Shown piece after piece: positions 8,705 through 16,808 of a stretch of 64,000 nucleotides of DNA (the first letter of the stretch is position 1; every line of letters begins with the position of its first letter). This stretch comes from CAZGHF01 sp964525595 (GTDB taxonomy: Bacteria; Patescibacteriota; Minisyncoccia; UBA6257; GWB1-50-10). The stretch is taken from positions 62,001 to 126,000 of the forward strand of contig CAZGHF010000001.1 of the NCBI GenBank assembly GCA_964525595.1. Direction: 5' to 3'. Below the pieces are notes generated by a model that was not told the origin of the DNA, did not search any database, and saw only the letters and a program-made list of their open reading frames with translations. A program made the position numbers and the translations under genes.

Positions 8705-9226
8705 ATGACTAAAGAAGAAAGGAAAAATCATCGTCTTAATCTTTTAATATCGGTTCTTATTACGATAATTGTTCTGGTTGGGCTGCAGTTTCAGGTTTTT
8801 GTTTCATGGGGGATTTTGGATTTTAATCACCAAAAACCTGTAGTAGAACTTGACGCCTTGGCTAATTTGGGCGTGGATACAGACGTTCTTGAAAGCGACA
8901 TTACTCATCTTGTCGCCACCATGAGCAGTGCTCAACAGGGAAGCCACTTTATTTTCGGGATGATTTCCGGGCTTGTTTTTTCACAGCCAGTCGCCGGCCT
9001 TACTGTCGGTGTTATTAAAGAATCAGTTGATTTTGTTAACAATTATCGAGAAGGCCTTATAGGCCGGGATTATTTTATTGATGCAGTTGTCGATACCTCT
9101 TTCTGGGCCTTAGGCGGCTTTGTCGGATTCTATCTTTTATCGGCAATTTACGGAATCTTTCGTGAGAACAAAATTAACAGCCTCAGAGATTTAGTTGTAT
9201 TCTTGGGAAGGAAGTTTCGACGCTAA
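8705..9226 (+). CDS. Membrane protein, unknown function
   Basis: 173 residues with three probable membrane segments: about 13-35, 80-100 and 128-150. An extramembrane stretch between the first two (about 40-78) has acidic and helical character (LANLGVDTDVLESDITHL). No family is recognised. It ends 18 bp before a convergent membrane protein gene. A conserved-looking GSHFIFGMISGLVFSQP segment suggests real coding. Function unknown. Confidence 0.6.
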   Translation: MTKEERKNHRLNLLISVLITIIVLVGLQFQVFVSWGILDFNHQKPVVELDALANLGVDTDVLESDITHLVATMSSAQQGSHFIFGMISGLVFSQPVAGLTVGVIKESVDFVNNYREGLIGRDYFIDAVVDTSFWALGGFVGFYLLSAIYGIFRENKINSLRDLVVFLGRKFRR

Positions 9227-9244
9227 GAAATGGGAGCTTTAGGA

Positions 9245-9634
9245 CTAAAAAACAAATATAAGTATGGAAAGAATTCCCACAACGGATATAAAAAGATGCC
9301 AATAGCTGTGGCGAATCTCATTTTTACTTTTACCGCCTGTAATAAAAAAGTAAGCTGCCAGAGCCGTAAAAGCCAGTAAGGCATAGAAGAGAAGTTTTGG
9401 CTCAAAACCCCCTCGGTAAATGAGCCATACCCCCCAAATTAAAAGGATAATAGAGACAGCGTGATCTGCGAAGTAAAATTTTCTTTCGTTATAGTAGTGG
9501 TAAAGAGATGAGGTTGCTATTCCAATAACACCTGCAATACCCAGGTATGTCAGTTCGTAGTAAAAAGCCGCGATAATCGGGGCGATAAATACTATATTGC
9601 TCCAGGTGGCCGGGTGCTGAGTTAAACTTTTCAT
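9245..9634 (-). CDS. Small polytopic protein, CREST/ceramidase-like pattern
   Basis: 129 residues with four or five hydrophobic segments. It carries the spaced polar residues SSLYHYYNER, FADH and HSYWH within membrane regions, which resemble the Ser/His/Asp/His-x3-His pattern of the CREST superfamily of membrane hydrolases (alkaline ceramidases, PAQR receptors, TMEM8). The protein is shorter than most members. Assignment is by pattern only and may be wrong. Convergent with the preceding gene and upstream of tRNA-Leu on the minus strand. Confidence 0.5.
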   Translation of the reverse strand: MKSLTQHPATWSNIVFIAPIIAAFYYELTYLGIAGVIGIATSSLYHYYNERKFYFADHAVSIILLIWGVWLIYRGGFEPKLLFYALLAFTALAAYFFITGGKSKNEIRHSYWHLFISVVGILSILIFVF

Positions 9635-9639
9635 TTATG

Positions 9640-9724
9640 TGCCCGGGGTGGGATTTGAACCCACAACCCCTTTTACGGGGCGAGGATTTTAAGTCCTCTG
9701 CGTAAACCGTTCCGCCACCCGGGC
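9640..9724 (-). tRNA. tRNA-Leu(TAA)
   Basis: Acceptor GCCCGGG/CCCGGGC, loop CTTAAAA in stem GAGGA/TCCTC gives TAA, long variable arm, discriminator A. Confidence 0.95.
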
Positions 9725-9726
9725 AG

Positions 9727-9801
9727 TGGAGGCCGCGGCGGGAATTGCACCCGCGTATATCGGTTTTGCAGACCGATGCCTTACTACTTGGCTACGCGGC
9801 C
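9727..9801 (-). tRNA. tRNA-Cys(GCA), CCA encoded
   Basis: Acceptor GGCCGCG/CGCGGCC, loop CTGCAAA gives GCA, discriminator U73 as expected for cysteine, CCA genomic. Starts one base after the rbfA stop codon, so it may be on the infB-rbfA transcript. Confidence 0.95.
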
Positions 9802-9802
9802 A

Positions 9803-10090
9803 TTAGTGATTTTCAATTTCAAAGACAAGCCTCGGTATACTCCTTAACCTTGTCCTTTTCAATAACTTGTACTGTAATTCTTTCTTTTTACTCTCCAGCG
9901 CCCGCAGTACTTTCAGGCCGTTCTCTTCGGGAATAATAGCAATCTTCACTTTAGCTTGCAACATATTGGAGGAAACTTCAATCGAAGTTATGGTTACGAA
10001 CGTATTGCCGAATTCAAAGTCGCGGAGAAGAAGATTGTTCAATTCATGCTTTAAAACACTTGTGATTCTTGATTCACGAAACAAACCCAT
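9803..10090 (-). CDS. rbfA: Ribosome-binding factor A
   Basis: Small KH-fold protein that binds the 30S subunit and assists 16S rRNA 5'-end maturation. 95 residues, at the short end of the family. The N-terminal R-x-x-R-I-T-S-V-L-K-H-E-L-N helix and the core FVTITSIEVSSNMLQAKVKI (about 30-50) match RbfA, and the C-terminal LRSIPRLVFEI corresponds to the usual LKRVPKLRFV segment. It begins immediately after the infB stop codon, the classic infB-rbfA pairing seen in many bacteria, which supports the call. Confidence 0.85.
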   Translation of the reverse strand: MGLFRESRITSVLKHELNNLLLRDFEFGNTFVTITSIEVSSNMLQAKVKIAIIPEENGLKVLRALESKKKELQYKLLKRTRLRSIPRLVFEIENH

Positions 10091-11524
10091 TTATTTAAAA
10101 ACGAGTCGTTGACCGGCTTTTATTTTCACTCCGGTTTCGGTCAAAAGTCCGACTTCAACTCCTTCCTCGGCGTTTTGAATGTCTTTTTTGCCTGATTGGA
10201 GATTAAGGATTTTTCCTTCGCCGATTAAAATATCCTCCTGGAAGACCTCAAATTTCTCAAGATTTTTTACGGGACCGGCGGCAACTTTGCCGCCCACTAC
10301 CTGCTTTCCATTTTTCAGCTCGCTAAAAACCGCAAGCACTTCGATTATTCTTTCTTCATCTCCTGCCTTTTCCTTTAAATATTCTTTAAGGTTTTTTTCA
10401 AGGTCGTAAATTATGTCCGAAGTCATTATGACAACGTCCCGCCTTCTTACGGTGTTTTCCGCCGCTTTGTCGGTTTTCACTCGGAAGCCCACAATTATCG
10501 CTCCGGTCGACGCAGCAAGCTTTACGTCGCTCTCATGAATGTTGCCCGGACTTTTATTAATAACATTGACATTCTCCGCTCCAGCCACTTTCTCAATTAT
10601 GTGGGAGAGTGCTTCTAAGGAACCAACTTCGCTTGTCTTTATGATTACTTTTAACTCATTTTCTTTTGAGCCTTCTTTTATTTCTTTCTTTTTCTCCATT
10701 TCTTTCTTTTTACTGATAGTTCGGGAATCGGAAGAGAATTCCTCTCCAACTTCGGGTGCGTTCTGGAATCCTAAAATCATTGCTGGGGAAGAGGGAGCCA
10801 GTTCCGAGACTTTATTTCCTCGGAAATCTTCCAGTATTTTAATTTTTCCCGATGTGCTCGGTGTGTGTGCTTCATCACCCCTCCTTAAAATTCCGTCAAC
10901 CACAATAATGCCGACGGTAAGACCTCTCCTTGGGTCAGGGTGAGCAGTAAGAACCACGCCTTTTGCCGGATTTTCTGGATTATAACTGAGACTTTCAAGT
11001 TCTGCCGCGAGAAGAATAAGGTCGAGAAATTCCGGTACCCCCTCGCCGGTTTTGGCTGACACGAGCTGAGCGGAGATATTACCACCCATTCCCTCAAGAA
11101 GAACGTTAGCTTCACCCAATTCCCTTTTTACTCTCTCAATATCGGCATTACGCTTGTCTATCTTGTTTATGGCAACGAGATATGGCATTTCTTCTTTGCG
11201 GATGTATTTTAGAGCATCCTCGGTTTGCGGTTTCACACCTTCGTCGGCGGCAACAACGAGAATGGCAATATCGGCGATTTTTGCGCCATGTTCACGCATT
11301 TTAGAAAAAGCTTCATGTCCGGGCGTATCAATAAAAGTAATCTTCTTATCGCTGTAGTTTATTTCGTAGGCGCCGATTGACTGGGTAATACCGCCGGCTT
11401 CTTTCTCGACGACATTCGTCTTTCTGATATAGTCAAGAAGCTGAGTCTTGCCGTGGTCAACGTGACCCATTACAACTACAATCGGCGGCCGGTTTTTAAT
11501 TTTTTCTTTGTTTTTAGGAGTCAT
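10091..11524 (-). CDS. infB: Translation initiation factor IF-2, short form
   Basis: GTPase that brings initiator tRNA to the 30S subunit. G1 is GHVDHGKTQLLD, switch II DTPGHEAF, G4 NKID; domains II, III and the C-terminal tRNA-binding domain follow. At 477 residues it lacks the long N-terminal extension of E. coli IF2, keeping only about ten residues ahead of the G domain. The ATG at 11524 (MTPKNKEKIKNRPP) is preferred; an in-frame ATG at 11566 would add a hydrophobic stretch that does not fit the family. A Lys/Glu-rich insert (KKKEMEKKKEIKEG) lies between domains II and III. Overlaps nothing and leads directly into rbfA. Confidence 0.95.
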   Translation of the reverse strand: MTPKNKEKIKNRPPIVVVMGHVDHGKTQLLDYIRKTNVVEKEAGGITQSIGAYEINYSDKKITFIDTPGHEAFSKMREHGAKIADIAILVVAADEGVKPQTEDALKYIRKEEMPYLVAINKIDKRNADIERVKRELGEANVLLEGMGGNISAQLVSAKTGEGVPEFLDLILLAAELESLSYNPENPAKGVVLTAHPDPRRGLTVGIIVVDGILRRGDEAHTPSTSGKIKILEDFRGNKVSELAPSSPAMILGFQNAPEVGEEFSSDSRTISKKKEMEKKKEIKEGSKENELKVIIKTSEVGSLEALSHIIEKVAGAENVNVINKSPGNIHESDVKLAASTGAIIVGFRVKTDKAAENTVRRRDVVIMTSDIIYDLEKNLKEYLKEKAGDEERIIEVLAVFSELKNGKQVVGGKVAAGPVKNLEKFEVFQEDILIGEGKILNLQSGKKDIQNAEEGVEVGLLTETGVKIKAGQRLVFK

Positions 11525-11579
11525 AGGAGTATTTGTAAAACTAACAAAAAAGTGGTATAAACACAAGGAATTTCGTTTG

Positions 11580-11668
11580 GGAGAGGTGGCTGAGTGGTTG
11601 AAAGCAGCGCACTGCTAATGCGTTAATCGGTTAACACCGGTTCGAGGGTTCGAATCCCTCCCTCTCCG
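11580..11668 (+). tRNA. tRNA-Ser(GCT)
   Basis: Acceptor GGAGAGG/CCTCTCC, loop CTGCTAA in stem GCGCA/TGCGT gives GCT, long variable arm, T-arm GAGGG/CCCTC, discriminator G. Confidence 0.95.
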
Positions 11669-11767
11669 CAATTTTTCTCGACAATGTCTTTATGGCATCG
11701 TCGGGAAAAATCTACGAGGTGGGCGAGAACTTGTTCTCCCGCTATTGTGGGACCTCCCCCCCCCGTA

Positions 11768-11839
11768 GCTCTCATCGTCTAACGGTTAGGACGTCAGCTT
11801 TTCAAGCTGAAAACCGGGGTTCGATTCCCCGTGAGAGCG
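11768..11839 (+). tRNA. tRNA-Glu(TTC)
   Basis: Acceptor GCTCTCA/TGAGAGC, loop TTTTCAA in stem TCAGC/GCTGA gives TTC, discriminator G. The next gene starts 9 bp downstream. Confidence 0.95.
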
Positions 11840-11848
11840 CAAAAGGAT

Positions 11849-12574
11849 ATGATTGTCCGGCCAATTAAGACTCGTGTTTTTCGGGAAGGCGAAGATTTAT
11901 TCGCTTTCATAACAGGTTATTTCAAGAAATTGCCGGAGAAGTCAGTGGTTGTTATCACTTCAAAGATTGTCTCTCTTGCTGAAAAAAGAACGGCTGCTTT
12001 TGAGAGTGTTGAATTTAAAAGGAAGCTAATTCGCAAAGAAGGCGACTTTGTTATGCCTAGTAAATATGGATGGCTTACTGTCAGGGATGGTGTGGTTATG
12101 ACTTCCGCCGGCATTGATGAGTCAAACGCAGACGGCAAACTTGTTCTTTTACCGAAAGACGGTTTCAAAACGGCTCACATTTTGCGCAATAAATTGCGGA
12201 AGAAATATGGCGTTAAAAATCTTGGAGTTCTCATTACTGACAGTCGTAGAATGCCGTTTCGAGCCGGAGCAGTCGGTGTCGCAATCGGCTACGCCGGTTT
12301 CTGCGGCATAAGGGAATATCGCGGCAAGCCTGATATCTTTGGGAGGAAATTCAAGTTTTCTCAGATGAACGTTGCCGACAGTCTCGCTGGAGCTGCGGTT
12401 TTAGTAATGGGGGAAGGAGATGAACGGCAACCTTTGGCAATTCTCAAAAAGACGCCGGTTGAATTTTGTGATAAAATCCACCCAAAGGAGCTACAAATCG
12501 ATATTAAGGACGATATGTTTTGTCCCCTCTTTTTGAAACTGCCTTATGCCAAAAAAGACAAAAAAAGAAAATAA
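11849..12574 (+). CDS. CofE-like (F420-0:gamma-glutamyl ligase fold) protein
   Basis: 241 residues starting at ATG 11849, behind AAAGGA; an in-frame upstream start would lie in tRNA-Glu. The body resembles the CofE/F420-0:gamma-glutamyl ligase family: VVVITSKIVSLAE near 33, a GVLITDSRRMPFRAG segment and GIREYRGKPDIFGR. In methanogens and actinobacteria CofE adds glutamates to coenzyme F420. No other F420 gene is visible here and CPR bacteria are not known as F420 producers, so the substrate is probably different. It overlaps the next membrane protein gene by 29 bp, suggesting a two-gene unit. Confidence 0.75.
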   Translation: MIVRPIKTRVFREGEDLFAFITGYFKKLPEKSVVVITSKIVSLAEKRTAAFESVEFKRKLIRKEGDFVMPSKYGWLTVRDGVVMTSAGIDESNADGKLVLLPKDGFKTAHILRNKLRKKYGVKNLGVLITDSRRMPFRAGAVGVAIGYAGFCGIREYRGKPDIFGRKFKFSQMNVADSLAGAAVLVMGEGDERQPLAILKKTPVEFCDKIHPKELQIDIKDDMFCPLFLKLPYAKKDKKRK

Positions 12575-13046
12575 GAAGAATTCAGGGCGGGAAATCAGCT
12601 GGCGGGCGGCCGAGTATCAATATGTTCAAAAGGGCGTTATTTGGTATTTCATTGTTTGCTTGGTCGCTCTTCTTTTGATTGTTATCGCTCTTTTTAGCGG
12701 TAACTTTTTCTTTGCCGTTTTTGTTATTATTGCGGCAGTTACCGTAATTTTTTTCGCAAAGCGGCGACCCCAAGTTTTTGATTTCAAAATAGCCGACCAG
12801 GGAGTTGCGATAGGCGAGAACATTTTCTATGATTATGAGCGCCTTGACGGTTTTGCTATTCGGGAGCGTCCGGAGAAGCTGGATGAAATAGTCCTTAAAA
12901 AGAAGGCTACGCTTAATCCTTACGTCAGGATTCCGATTGACTCTACTCTTGCCGAGGAAGCGAAGAATATGCTGGGAGAAAAAATTCCTGAGATTGAGTA
13001 TCAGGAATCGTTCGTTGAGGTTATTTCCGAGTGGTTTGGGTTTTGA
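12546..13046 (+). CDS. Membrane protein with cytoplasmic PH-like tail
   Basis: 166 residues. A Lys-rich N-terminus precedes two closely spaced membrane segments (about 31-50 and 53-70). The remaining 95 residues are soluble and alternate beta strands with a final helix (FDFKIADQGVAIGENIFYDY, then LNPYVRIPI), an arrangement reminiscent of PH-like domains attached to membrane hairpins; this is a weak structural guess. Start codon lies inside the upstream CofE-like gene, pointing to translational coupling. Function unknown. Confidence 0.6.
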   Translation: MPKKTKKENKKNSGREISWRAAEYQYVQKGVIWYFIVCLVALLLIVIALFSGNFFFAVFVIIAAVTVIFFAKRRPQVFDFKIADQGVAIGENIFYDYERLDGFAIRERPEKLDEIVLKKKATLNPYVRIPIDSTLAEEAKNMLGEKIPEIEYQESFVEVISEWFGF

Positions 13047-13056
13047 AATCAACGGA

Positions 13057-13085
13057 CCCCGCACCAGAACAAGTTCGGTGCGGGG
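13057..13085. terminator. GC-rich hairpin, terminator-like without T run
   Basis: CCCCGCACC pairs with GGTGCGGGG across an 11-nt loop, 11 bp after the upstream stop codon. No T tract follows on the plus strand. One of several CCCC-based hairpins in the window. Confidence 0.6.
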
Positions 13086-13104
13086 CAAGTAGGACGCGAG
13101 GGAT

Positions 13105-13177
13105 GTCCCCGTAGCTCAGCGGATAGAGCGCAAGTTTGCGGAACTTGAGGCCACAGGTTCAAATCCTGTCGGGGACG
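13105..13177 (+). tRNA. tRNA-Arg(GCG)
   Basis: Acceptor GTCCCCG/CGGGGAC, stem CAAGT/ACTTG with loop TTGCGGA gives anticodon GCG, which reads CGC and CGU without inosine. Most bacteria use ACG modified by TadA here. Discriminator G. Confidence 0.93.
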
Positions 13178-13194
13178 CAAAGGTTCGATTTTTA

Positions 13195-13225
13195 CCCCGT
13201 AATTTTCGAAGAAAATTTTACGGGG
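13195..13225. terminator. CCCCGTA-based hairpin after tRNA-Arg(GCG)
   Basis: CCCCGTAATTTTC pairs with GAAAATTTTACGGGG with a two-base bulge and a three-base loop. Likely ends the tRNA transcript; belongs to the CCCC-based hairpins. Confidence 0.5.
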
Positions 13226-13281
13226 CCTCTCGAGGGCACAAAAGGCTAGACAATTAGTAATATCTCCCTAAAATAAGGTTA

Positions 13282-13479
13282 ATGACGACAAAGAGATTGG
13301 TTGCTCATCTTCTAATAATCCTTCTTATTGTTATCCTGTTCCTTGTTATTTTAGGGCTTATTTCACCAAAAGAAGCTATGGCACCGACTGATTCCTCAAC
13401 TTTTCAGGGGCCGCCATCCGGTGAATTTAGCGGATTTAAAGGACCGACCAGTTCACCGCCCTACGGCGGAACAGAATAA
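13282..13479 (+). CDS. Small single-span membrane protein
   Basis: 65 residues: a short basic N-terminus (MTTKRLVAHL), one long hydrophobic segment (about 9-30) and a Pro/Gly/Ser-rich extracytoplasmic tail (GPPSGEFSGFKGPTSSPPYGG). No known family. It sits between two tRNA genes, ending 2 bp before tRNA-Gly. A plausible but unproven coding region supported by its signal-anchor shape and ATG start. Confidence 0.5.
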   Translation: MTTKRLVAHLLIILLIVILFLVILGLISPKEAMAPTDSSTFQGPPSGEFSGFKGPTSSPPYGGTE

Positions 13480-13481
13480 AA

Positions 13482-13552
13482 GCGGGTATAAGTTAGTGGC
13501 AGACTATCTCGTTGCCAACGAGAAAACGCGAGTTCGATTCTCGCTACCCGCA
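13482..13552 (+). tRNA. tRNA-Gly(GCC)
   Basis: Acceptor GCGGGTA/TACCCGC, loop TTGCCAA in stem TCTCG/CGAGA gives GCC, T-arm GCGAG/CTCGC, discriminator A. Confidence 0.93.
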
Positions 13553-13583
13553 CAAAAACCTCTTATTGCTATAATGATTTAAA

Positions 13584-14180
13584 GTGGAAGTTGCAGTCAA
13601 ATTAATCATTACCGTTATTTTTATTGCCCTTATAGCAGTCGGGGTTGTTTTTTTGGGAGTTTTTGGTCTCCTACCGGCTAAGAAGACGACAACTGTTCTG
13701 GAAGTGGAAGAGAAAATAATTGTGAGAGAAACAGTCGTAGATTCACCTTCTGCCGAACCGGTGGTGCCGGGCACGAGTCCAGTTACGTCTGATAATCAAG
13801 TCGTGACGCCTGAAGAAGTGCCGGTTAAGCTCGATGTCCTGCCCGGTACGCCTGAGGCGCCTCAGCAATCCAATCCGATAAGCTCCGAAGACGTTCCCGA
13901 AAAAGCCATAAAAATTGAGATTTCGGTGGAGGGCATCAACCCCAATAATTTTACGGTAGAAGCTGGCTCAGTCGTCGTTTTATCGGTTTCCTCCGTTGGT
14001 GACCAAACTCATGTTTTCAAATTTAAAAACCCCGCTCTGAAAGCAGTGGCAATCGGTGTCGGTCCGGGCGAGACAAGAGCTATTACTTTTAACGCTCCGG
14101 AAGCCGGGGATTACGATTTCTTCTGCGACGTTCCCGGTCACGAGGGGAGAGGTGAAGTAGGAACTATGACTGTCAGGTAG
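13584..14180 (+). CDS. Membrane-anchored cupredoxin (type 1 copper protein)
   Basis: 198 residues from a GTG start. One N-terminal membrane anchor (about 6-30) and a Pro/Val-rich linker (to about 105) lead to a plastocyanin-like domain. A complete type 1 copper ligand set is visible: His143 (QTHVFKF), Cys181, His186 and Met195 (CDVPGHEGRGEVGTM). Such proteins carry single electrons or hold copper at the outer face of the membrane. No partner oxidase or reductase is visible nearby, so its redox role is open. It overlaps the end of convergent tyrS by 8 bp. Confidence 0.85.
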   Translation: MEVAVKLIITVIFIALIAVGVVFLGVFGLLPAKKTTTVLEVEEKIIVRETVVDSPSAEPVVPGTSPVTSDNQVVTPEEVPVKLDVLPGTPEAPQQSNPISSEDVPEKAIKIEISVEGINPNNFTVEAGSVVVLSVSSVGDQTHVFKFKNPALKAVAIGVGPGETRAITFNAPEAGDYDFFCDVPGHEGRGEVGTMTVR

Positions 14181-15360
14181 AAATTTTGAAGAAACGGTGC
14201 TTGCCGATTTTTAGAACTTCGCCACCGCGGAAAGTTATTGTCTCTTTTGGATTCTTTTTCGTTTCCTCGTTTATTTTTACGCCGCTCTGGAGAACGAGTC
14301 GTCGCGCTTCGTTTCTTGATTGCACTCCGGCTTTAATCAGTAATTCCAAAATTCCCGATTTTTTGTTCTTTATCTTCAAAAGAGGTATTTTTTTCGGCAA
14401 CTCCTTTTTTGAGAAAACTCTAATAAATTCTTCTTTTGCTTTCTCCGCCTCCTTTTCGCTATAGCAGAGCCTAACCACCCAAAAGGCGACTTTCAGTTTA
14501 GCGTTTCTTGGCTTCATGTTTTTGAGTTTTTTTACTTCACTCAAAGGCATTTCAGTTGAGAGTTCAGCAACCGGAATTGTGGCTTCGTCCGGTAGAGCCA
14601 TTGTTTTTCCAAACAAATCTTTGGGTTTATCGTCCAAATTAATTAAACCGCCCTCGCTTTTTGTCATAAGTTTTTTGCCGGTTTTCGGATTTTCCAAGAG
14701 CTTAGTGGTAAGCACCAACTTTTCCTTGTTTTTTAATGTTTTCATCAAGTCGCGGCCGACAAGCATATTGAATGTTTGGTCCCGGCCGCCGATTTCCATA
14801 TCTACGTCCATTGCCACGGAGTCGTAACCCTGCATCAGAGGATACAGGAATTCATGAAGGCCGATTACTTTGTTTTCTTTGAGGCGTTTTTGGAACATAT
14901 CTCTTTTAATCAACTGCCCGACGGTTAAGAGCTGAGCTAATTTTATAAGATCTTCAAATTTCATTTTGGAGTGCCAGCTGGAATTAAATTTTAAAACCGC
15001 TTTATTGGGGCCGGTAAAATTTATAATCTTTGATGCCTGACTCTTGAAAGTTTTCAGGTTTTTCCTGATTTCTTTTTCAGTTAGCGGAATTCTTGCTGCT
15101 GTCCGGTCGGAGGGGTCGCCGATTCGGCCGGTAAAGTCCCCAATCAGGAAAATTATCTGATGGCCAAGTTTTTGAAGTCGTTTCAGGATTAGGAGGCTTA
15201 CGGCGTGTCCTAAATGGAGATGGGGTCCGGTTGGATCAACGCCAAGGTAGATTTTGATTTTTCGGCTGCCCGAGAGGACTTTCTCAAGCGCTTGTTTGGA
15301 GGGGTAAATTTTATCTACTGCCCTTTCCAGAACTTCCCTTATTAATTCTTTCTTGTTCAT
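14173..15360 (-). CDS. tyrS: Tyrosyl-tRNA synthetase
   Basis: Class I synthetase charging tRNA-Tyr. 395 residues: the HIGH-type motif HLHLGHAVSL follows YLGVDPTGP; the tRNA/substrate pocket is seen in LYPLMQGYDSVAMD; the KMSKS-type motif is KLMTKSEGG; a C-terminal S4 RNA-binding domain (GVQSRNEARRLVLQSGVKIN) completes the protein. The HLGH/KLMTKS arrangement is that of the TyrZ-like branch rather than E. coli TyrS. Downstream of clpP on the same strand but separated by a GC-rich hairpin. Confidence 0.94.
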   Translation of the reverse strand: MNKKELIREVLERAVDKIYPSKQALEKVLSGSRKIKIYLGVDPTGPHLHLGHAVSLLILKRLQKLGHQIIFLIGDFTGRIGDPSDRTAARIPLTEKEIRKNLKTFKSQASKIINFTGPNKAVLKFNSSWHSKMKFEDLIKLAQLLTVGQLIKRDMFQKRLKENKVIGLHEFLYPLMQGYDSVAMDVDMEIGGRDQTFNMLVGRDLMKTLKNKEKLVLTTKLLENPKTGKKLMTKSEGGLINLDDKPKDLFGKTMALPDEATIPVAELSTEMPLSEVKKLKNMKPRNAKLKVAFWVVRLCYSEKEAEKAKEEFIRVFSKKELPKKIPLLKIKNKKSGILELLIKAGVQSRNEARRLVLQSGVKINEETKKNPKETITFRGGEVLKIGKHRFFKIST

Positions 15361-15381
15361 TATTCTTAATATAATACCACG

Positions 15382-15404
15382 AAACCCCGGCGGTGCCGGG
15401 GTTT
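15382..15404. terminator. Intrinsic terminator-like hairpin downstream of clpP
   Basis: AAACCCCGGC and GCCGGGGTTT form a perfect 10-bp stem with a 3-nt loop between clpP (ends 15433) and tyrS (starts 15360), both on the minus strand. Ends in TTT on either strand. Confidence 0.7.
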
Positions 15405-15432
15405 ATAAGTTATAAAGGTTTCTTTTTATTTT

Positions 15433-16014
15433 TTAGTTTTTTTTGACAATCTCGTCGATTATCCCGTAGCTTTTTGCTTCTTTAGGGTCAAGCCAAAAGT
15501 CGCGGTCAACGTCCTTTTCAATGCGGGATAGCGGCTGACCGGTGTGCTTGGCGAGGATGTGATTTAATCTATCCTTGATTTTAATGATGTGTTTGGCGGT
15601 TATCTCAATCTCCGAAGCCTGACCTTCGGCTCCGCCCATTACCTGGTGAAGAAGAATTTCGGAGTTCGGCAGGGCGAACCTTTTCCCTTTTTTGCCGGCG
15701 GCAAGGAGGACAGCGCCCATTGAGGCGGCAAGCCCAACGCAGATTGTTGAAACCGGGGACTTGACGTGCTGTATTGTATCATAAACTGCCATGCCGGCCG
15801 TTACCGAACCGCCAGGCGTGTTGATGTAAAGTTTGATGTCTTTTTTGGAATCCTGGTTGTCCAAAAACAGAAACTGAGCGATTACCGTGTTTGCTACGGC
15901 GTCGTGTATCGGGCCGCCCAAAAAAATAATCCGCTCTTTTAAAAGGCGGGAATAAATATCGTAAGCCCGCTCGCCGTAGCTTGATTTTTCAATAACTGTT
16001 GGGATTAGGTTCAT
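15433..16014 (-). CDS. clpP: ATP-dependent Clp protease proteolytic subunit
   Basis: Serine protease that forms the tetradecameric chamber used by Clp ATPases. Catalytic Ser lies in [14 protein letters not shown], His in [10 protein letters not shown] and Asp in [11 protein letters not shown]. Start chosen at ATG 16014 ([21 protein letters not shown]), the usual ClpP beginning, with GGAAGC just upstream; in-frame ATGs at 16023 and 16050 would add 3 or 12 residues. About 193 residues, normal. No clpX or clpA partner lies in the window. The neighbouring comF-like frame is upstream on the same strand. Confidence 0.95.
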   Translation of the reverse strand: MNLIPTVIEKSSYGERAYDIYSRLLKERIIFLGGPIHDAVANTVIAQFLFLDNQDSKKDIKLYINTPGGSVTAGMAVYDTIQHVKSPVSTICVGLAASMGAVLLAAGKKGKRFALPNSEILLHQVMGGAEGQASEIEITAKHIIKIKDRLNHILAKHTGQPLSRIEKDVDRDFWLDPKEAKSYGIIDEIVKKN

Positions 16015-16060
16015 CGCTTCCATATTAGTCCATAGTCTTGGTTGCGTCAAACCCCGTATT

Positions 16061-16576
16061 TCAGGTTTTTACCATGACAAAACCGATTATTTTTCTTGCT
16101 CCAGATTTTTTTAAGACCCTCACAGCCTCTTTCATCGTCGCGCCGGAAGTGAAGACGTCGTCAACGAGAATTATATTTCTTCCGGCAATAAGCGCCGGAT
16201 TTTTTATTCCAAAACAACCTGCCACGTTTTTTTCTCTCTCTTTATAGTTCTTGGTTTTTATCTGCGGATTTGTTTTCTTTGTTCTTATAAGATTGTCTTC
16301 GTGGATTTTAATTTTTAGCTCATCGCTTACGATTCTTGCGATTAGCGCTGCCTGATTGAAACCGCGCTCCCTCTCTTTTTTGGCGTGGAGAGGGACGGGG
16401 ATGATAATAAAAATAGAATTTTGAATTTCTTTTGTTTTGATTACCTTTTTAAGGTAACTTTTCACGATTTTGGAGAGCGGTTCGAGAGCCGTTCTGATTC
16501 TCTGGTATTTTAAGGCGTGAACCAGTTCTTTTACCACCGGGATTCTGCAGAAAGAAGAGGCGGGAAGAAAAAACAT
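16061..16576 (-). CDS. comF: ComF-type phosphoribosyltransferase domain, N-terminus lost
   Basis: 171 residues carrying the PRTase domain of ComF proteins, which act in DNA uptake: [19 protein letters not shown], then [17 protein letters not shown] and the PRPP-binding loop [15 protein letters not shown] normal ComF begins with a zinc ribbon of four cysteines. That part exists directly upstream in the same frame but is cut off by two stop codons, so only this C-terminal part can be made from ATG 16576, unless the stops are sequencing errors. Type IV pili, which drive DNA uptake elsewhere, are encoded just downstream on the other strand. Confidence 0.8.
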   Translation of the reverse strand: MFFLPASSFCRIPVVKELVHALKYQRIRTALEPLSKIVKSYLKKVIKTKEIQNSIFIIIPVPLHAKKERERGFNQAALIARIVSDELKIKIHEDNLIRTKKTNPQIKTKNYKEREKNVAGCFGIKNPALIAGRNIILVDDVFTSGATMKEAVRVLKKSGARKIIGFVMVKT

Positions 16577-16744
16577 GATAGCTTAATCGCAGTTATACGC
16601 GATTTTAGTATGGAGACAGCTCTATGGAGGACAGACAAAACCGCTTCTTATTTCGATTAAAGCTTCGCAACTGCTGCAAAGTGCACCACTCGCGATTCGC
16701 CTTCGGCAACCGACGCAGAGTGGCGGGAAGAGAACCAAAAACAA
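16577..16744 (-). pseudogene. comF: ComF zinc-ribbon region interrupted by two in-frame stops
   Basis: In frame with ATG 16576, the region from TTG 16744 translates as LVLFPPLCVGC, then LCSSCEALIE and GFVCPP, a typical ComF double CxxC zinc ribbon. TAG after CPP and TAA three codons before the ATG block it. Because homology runs through in one frame, these look like nonsense changes, not a frameshift. Either a decaying gene or assembly errors. Confidence 0.65.
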
Positions 16745-16808
16745 TTGTTTTAGAAAAGAATGATAGTTCATTATCTTATTCTATTCCTCGTGCTAGAATA
16801 TAGAAACA

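Noticed and set aside
16577..16744. Recoding of the two stop codons in comF
   Set aside because: The stops are TAG and TAA; known CPR recoding affects TGA, and other genes here end normally in TAA and TAG.
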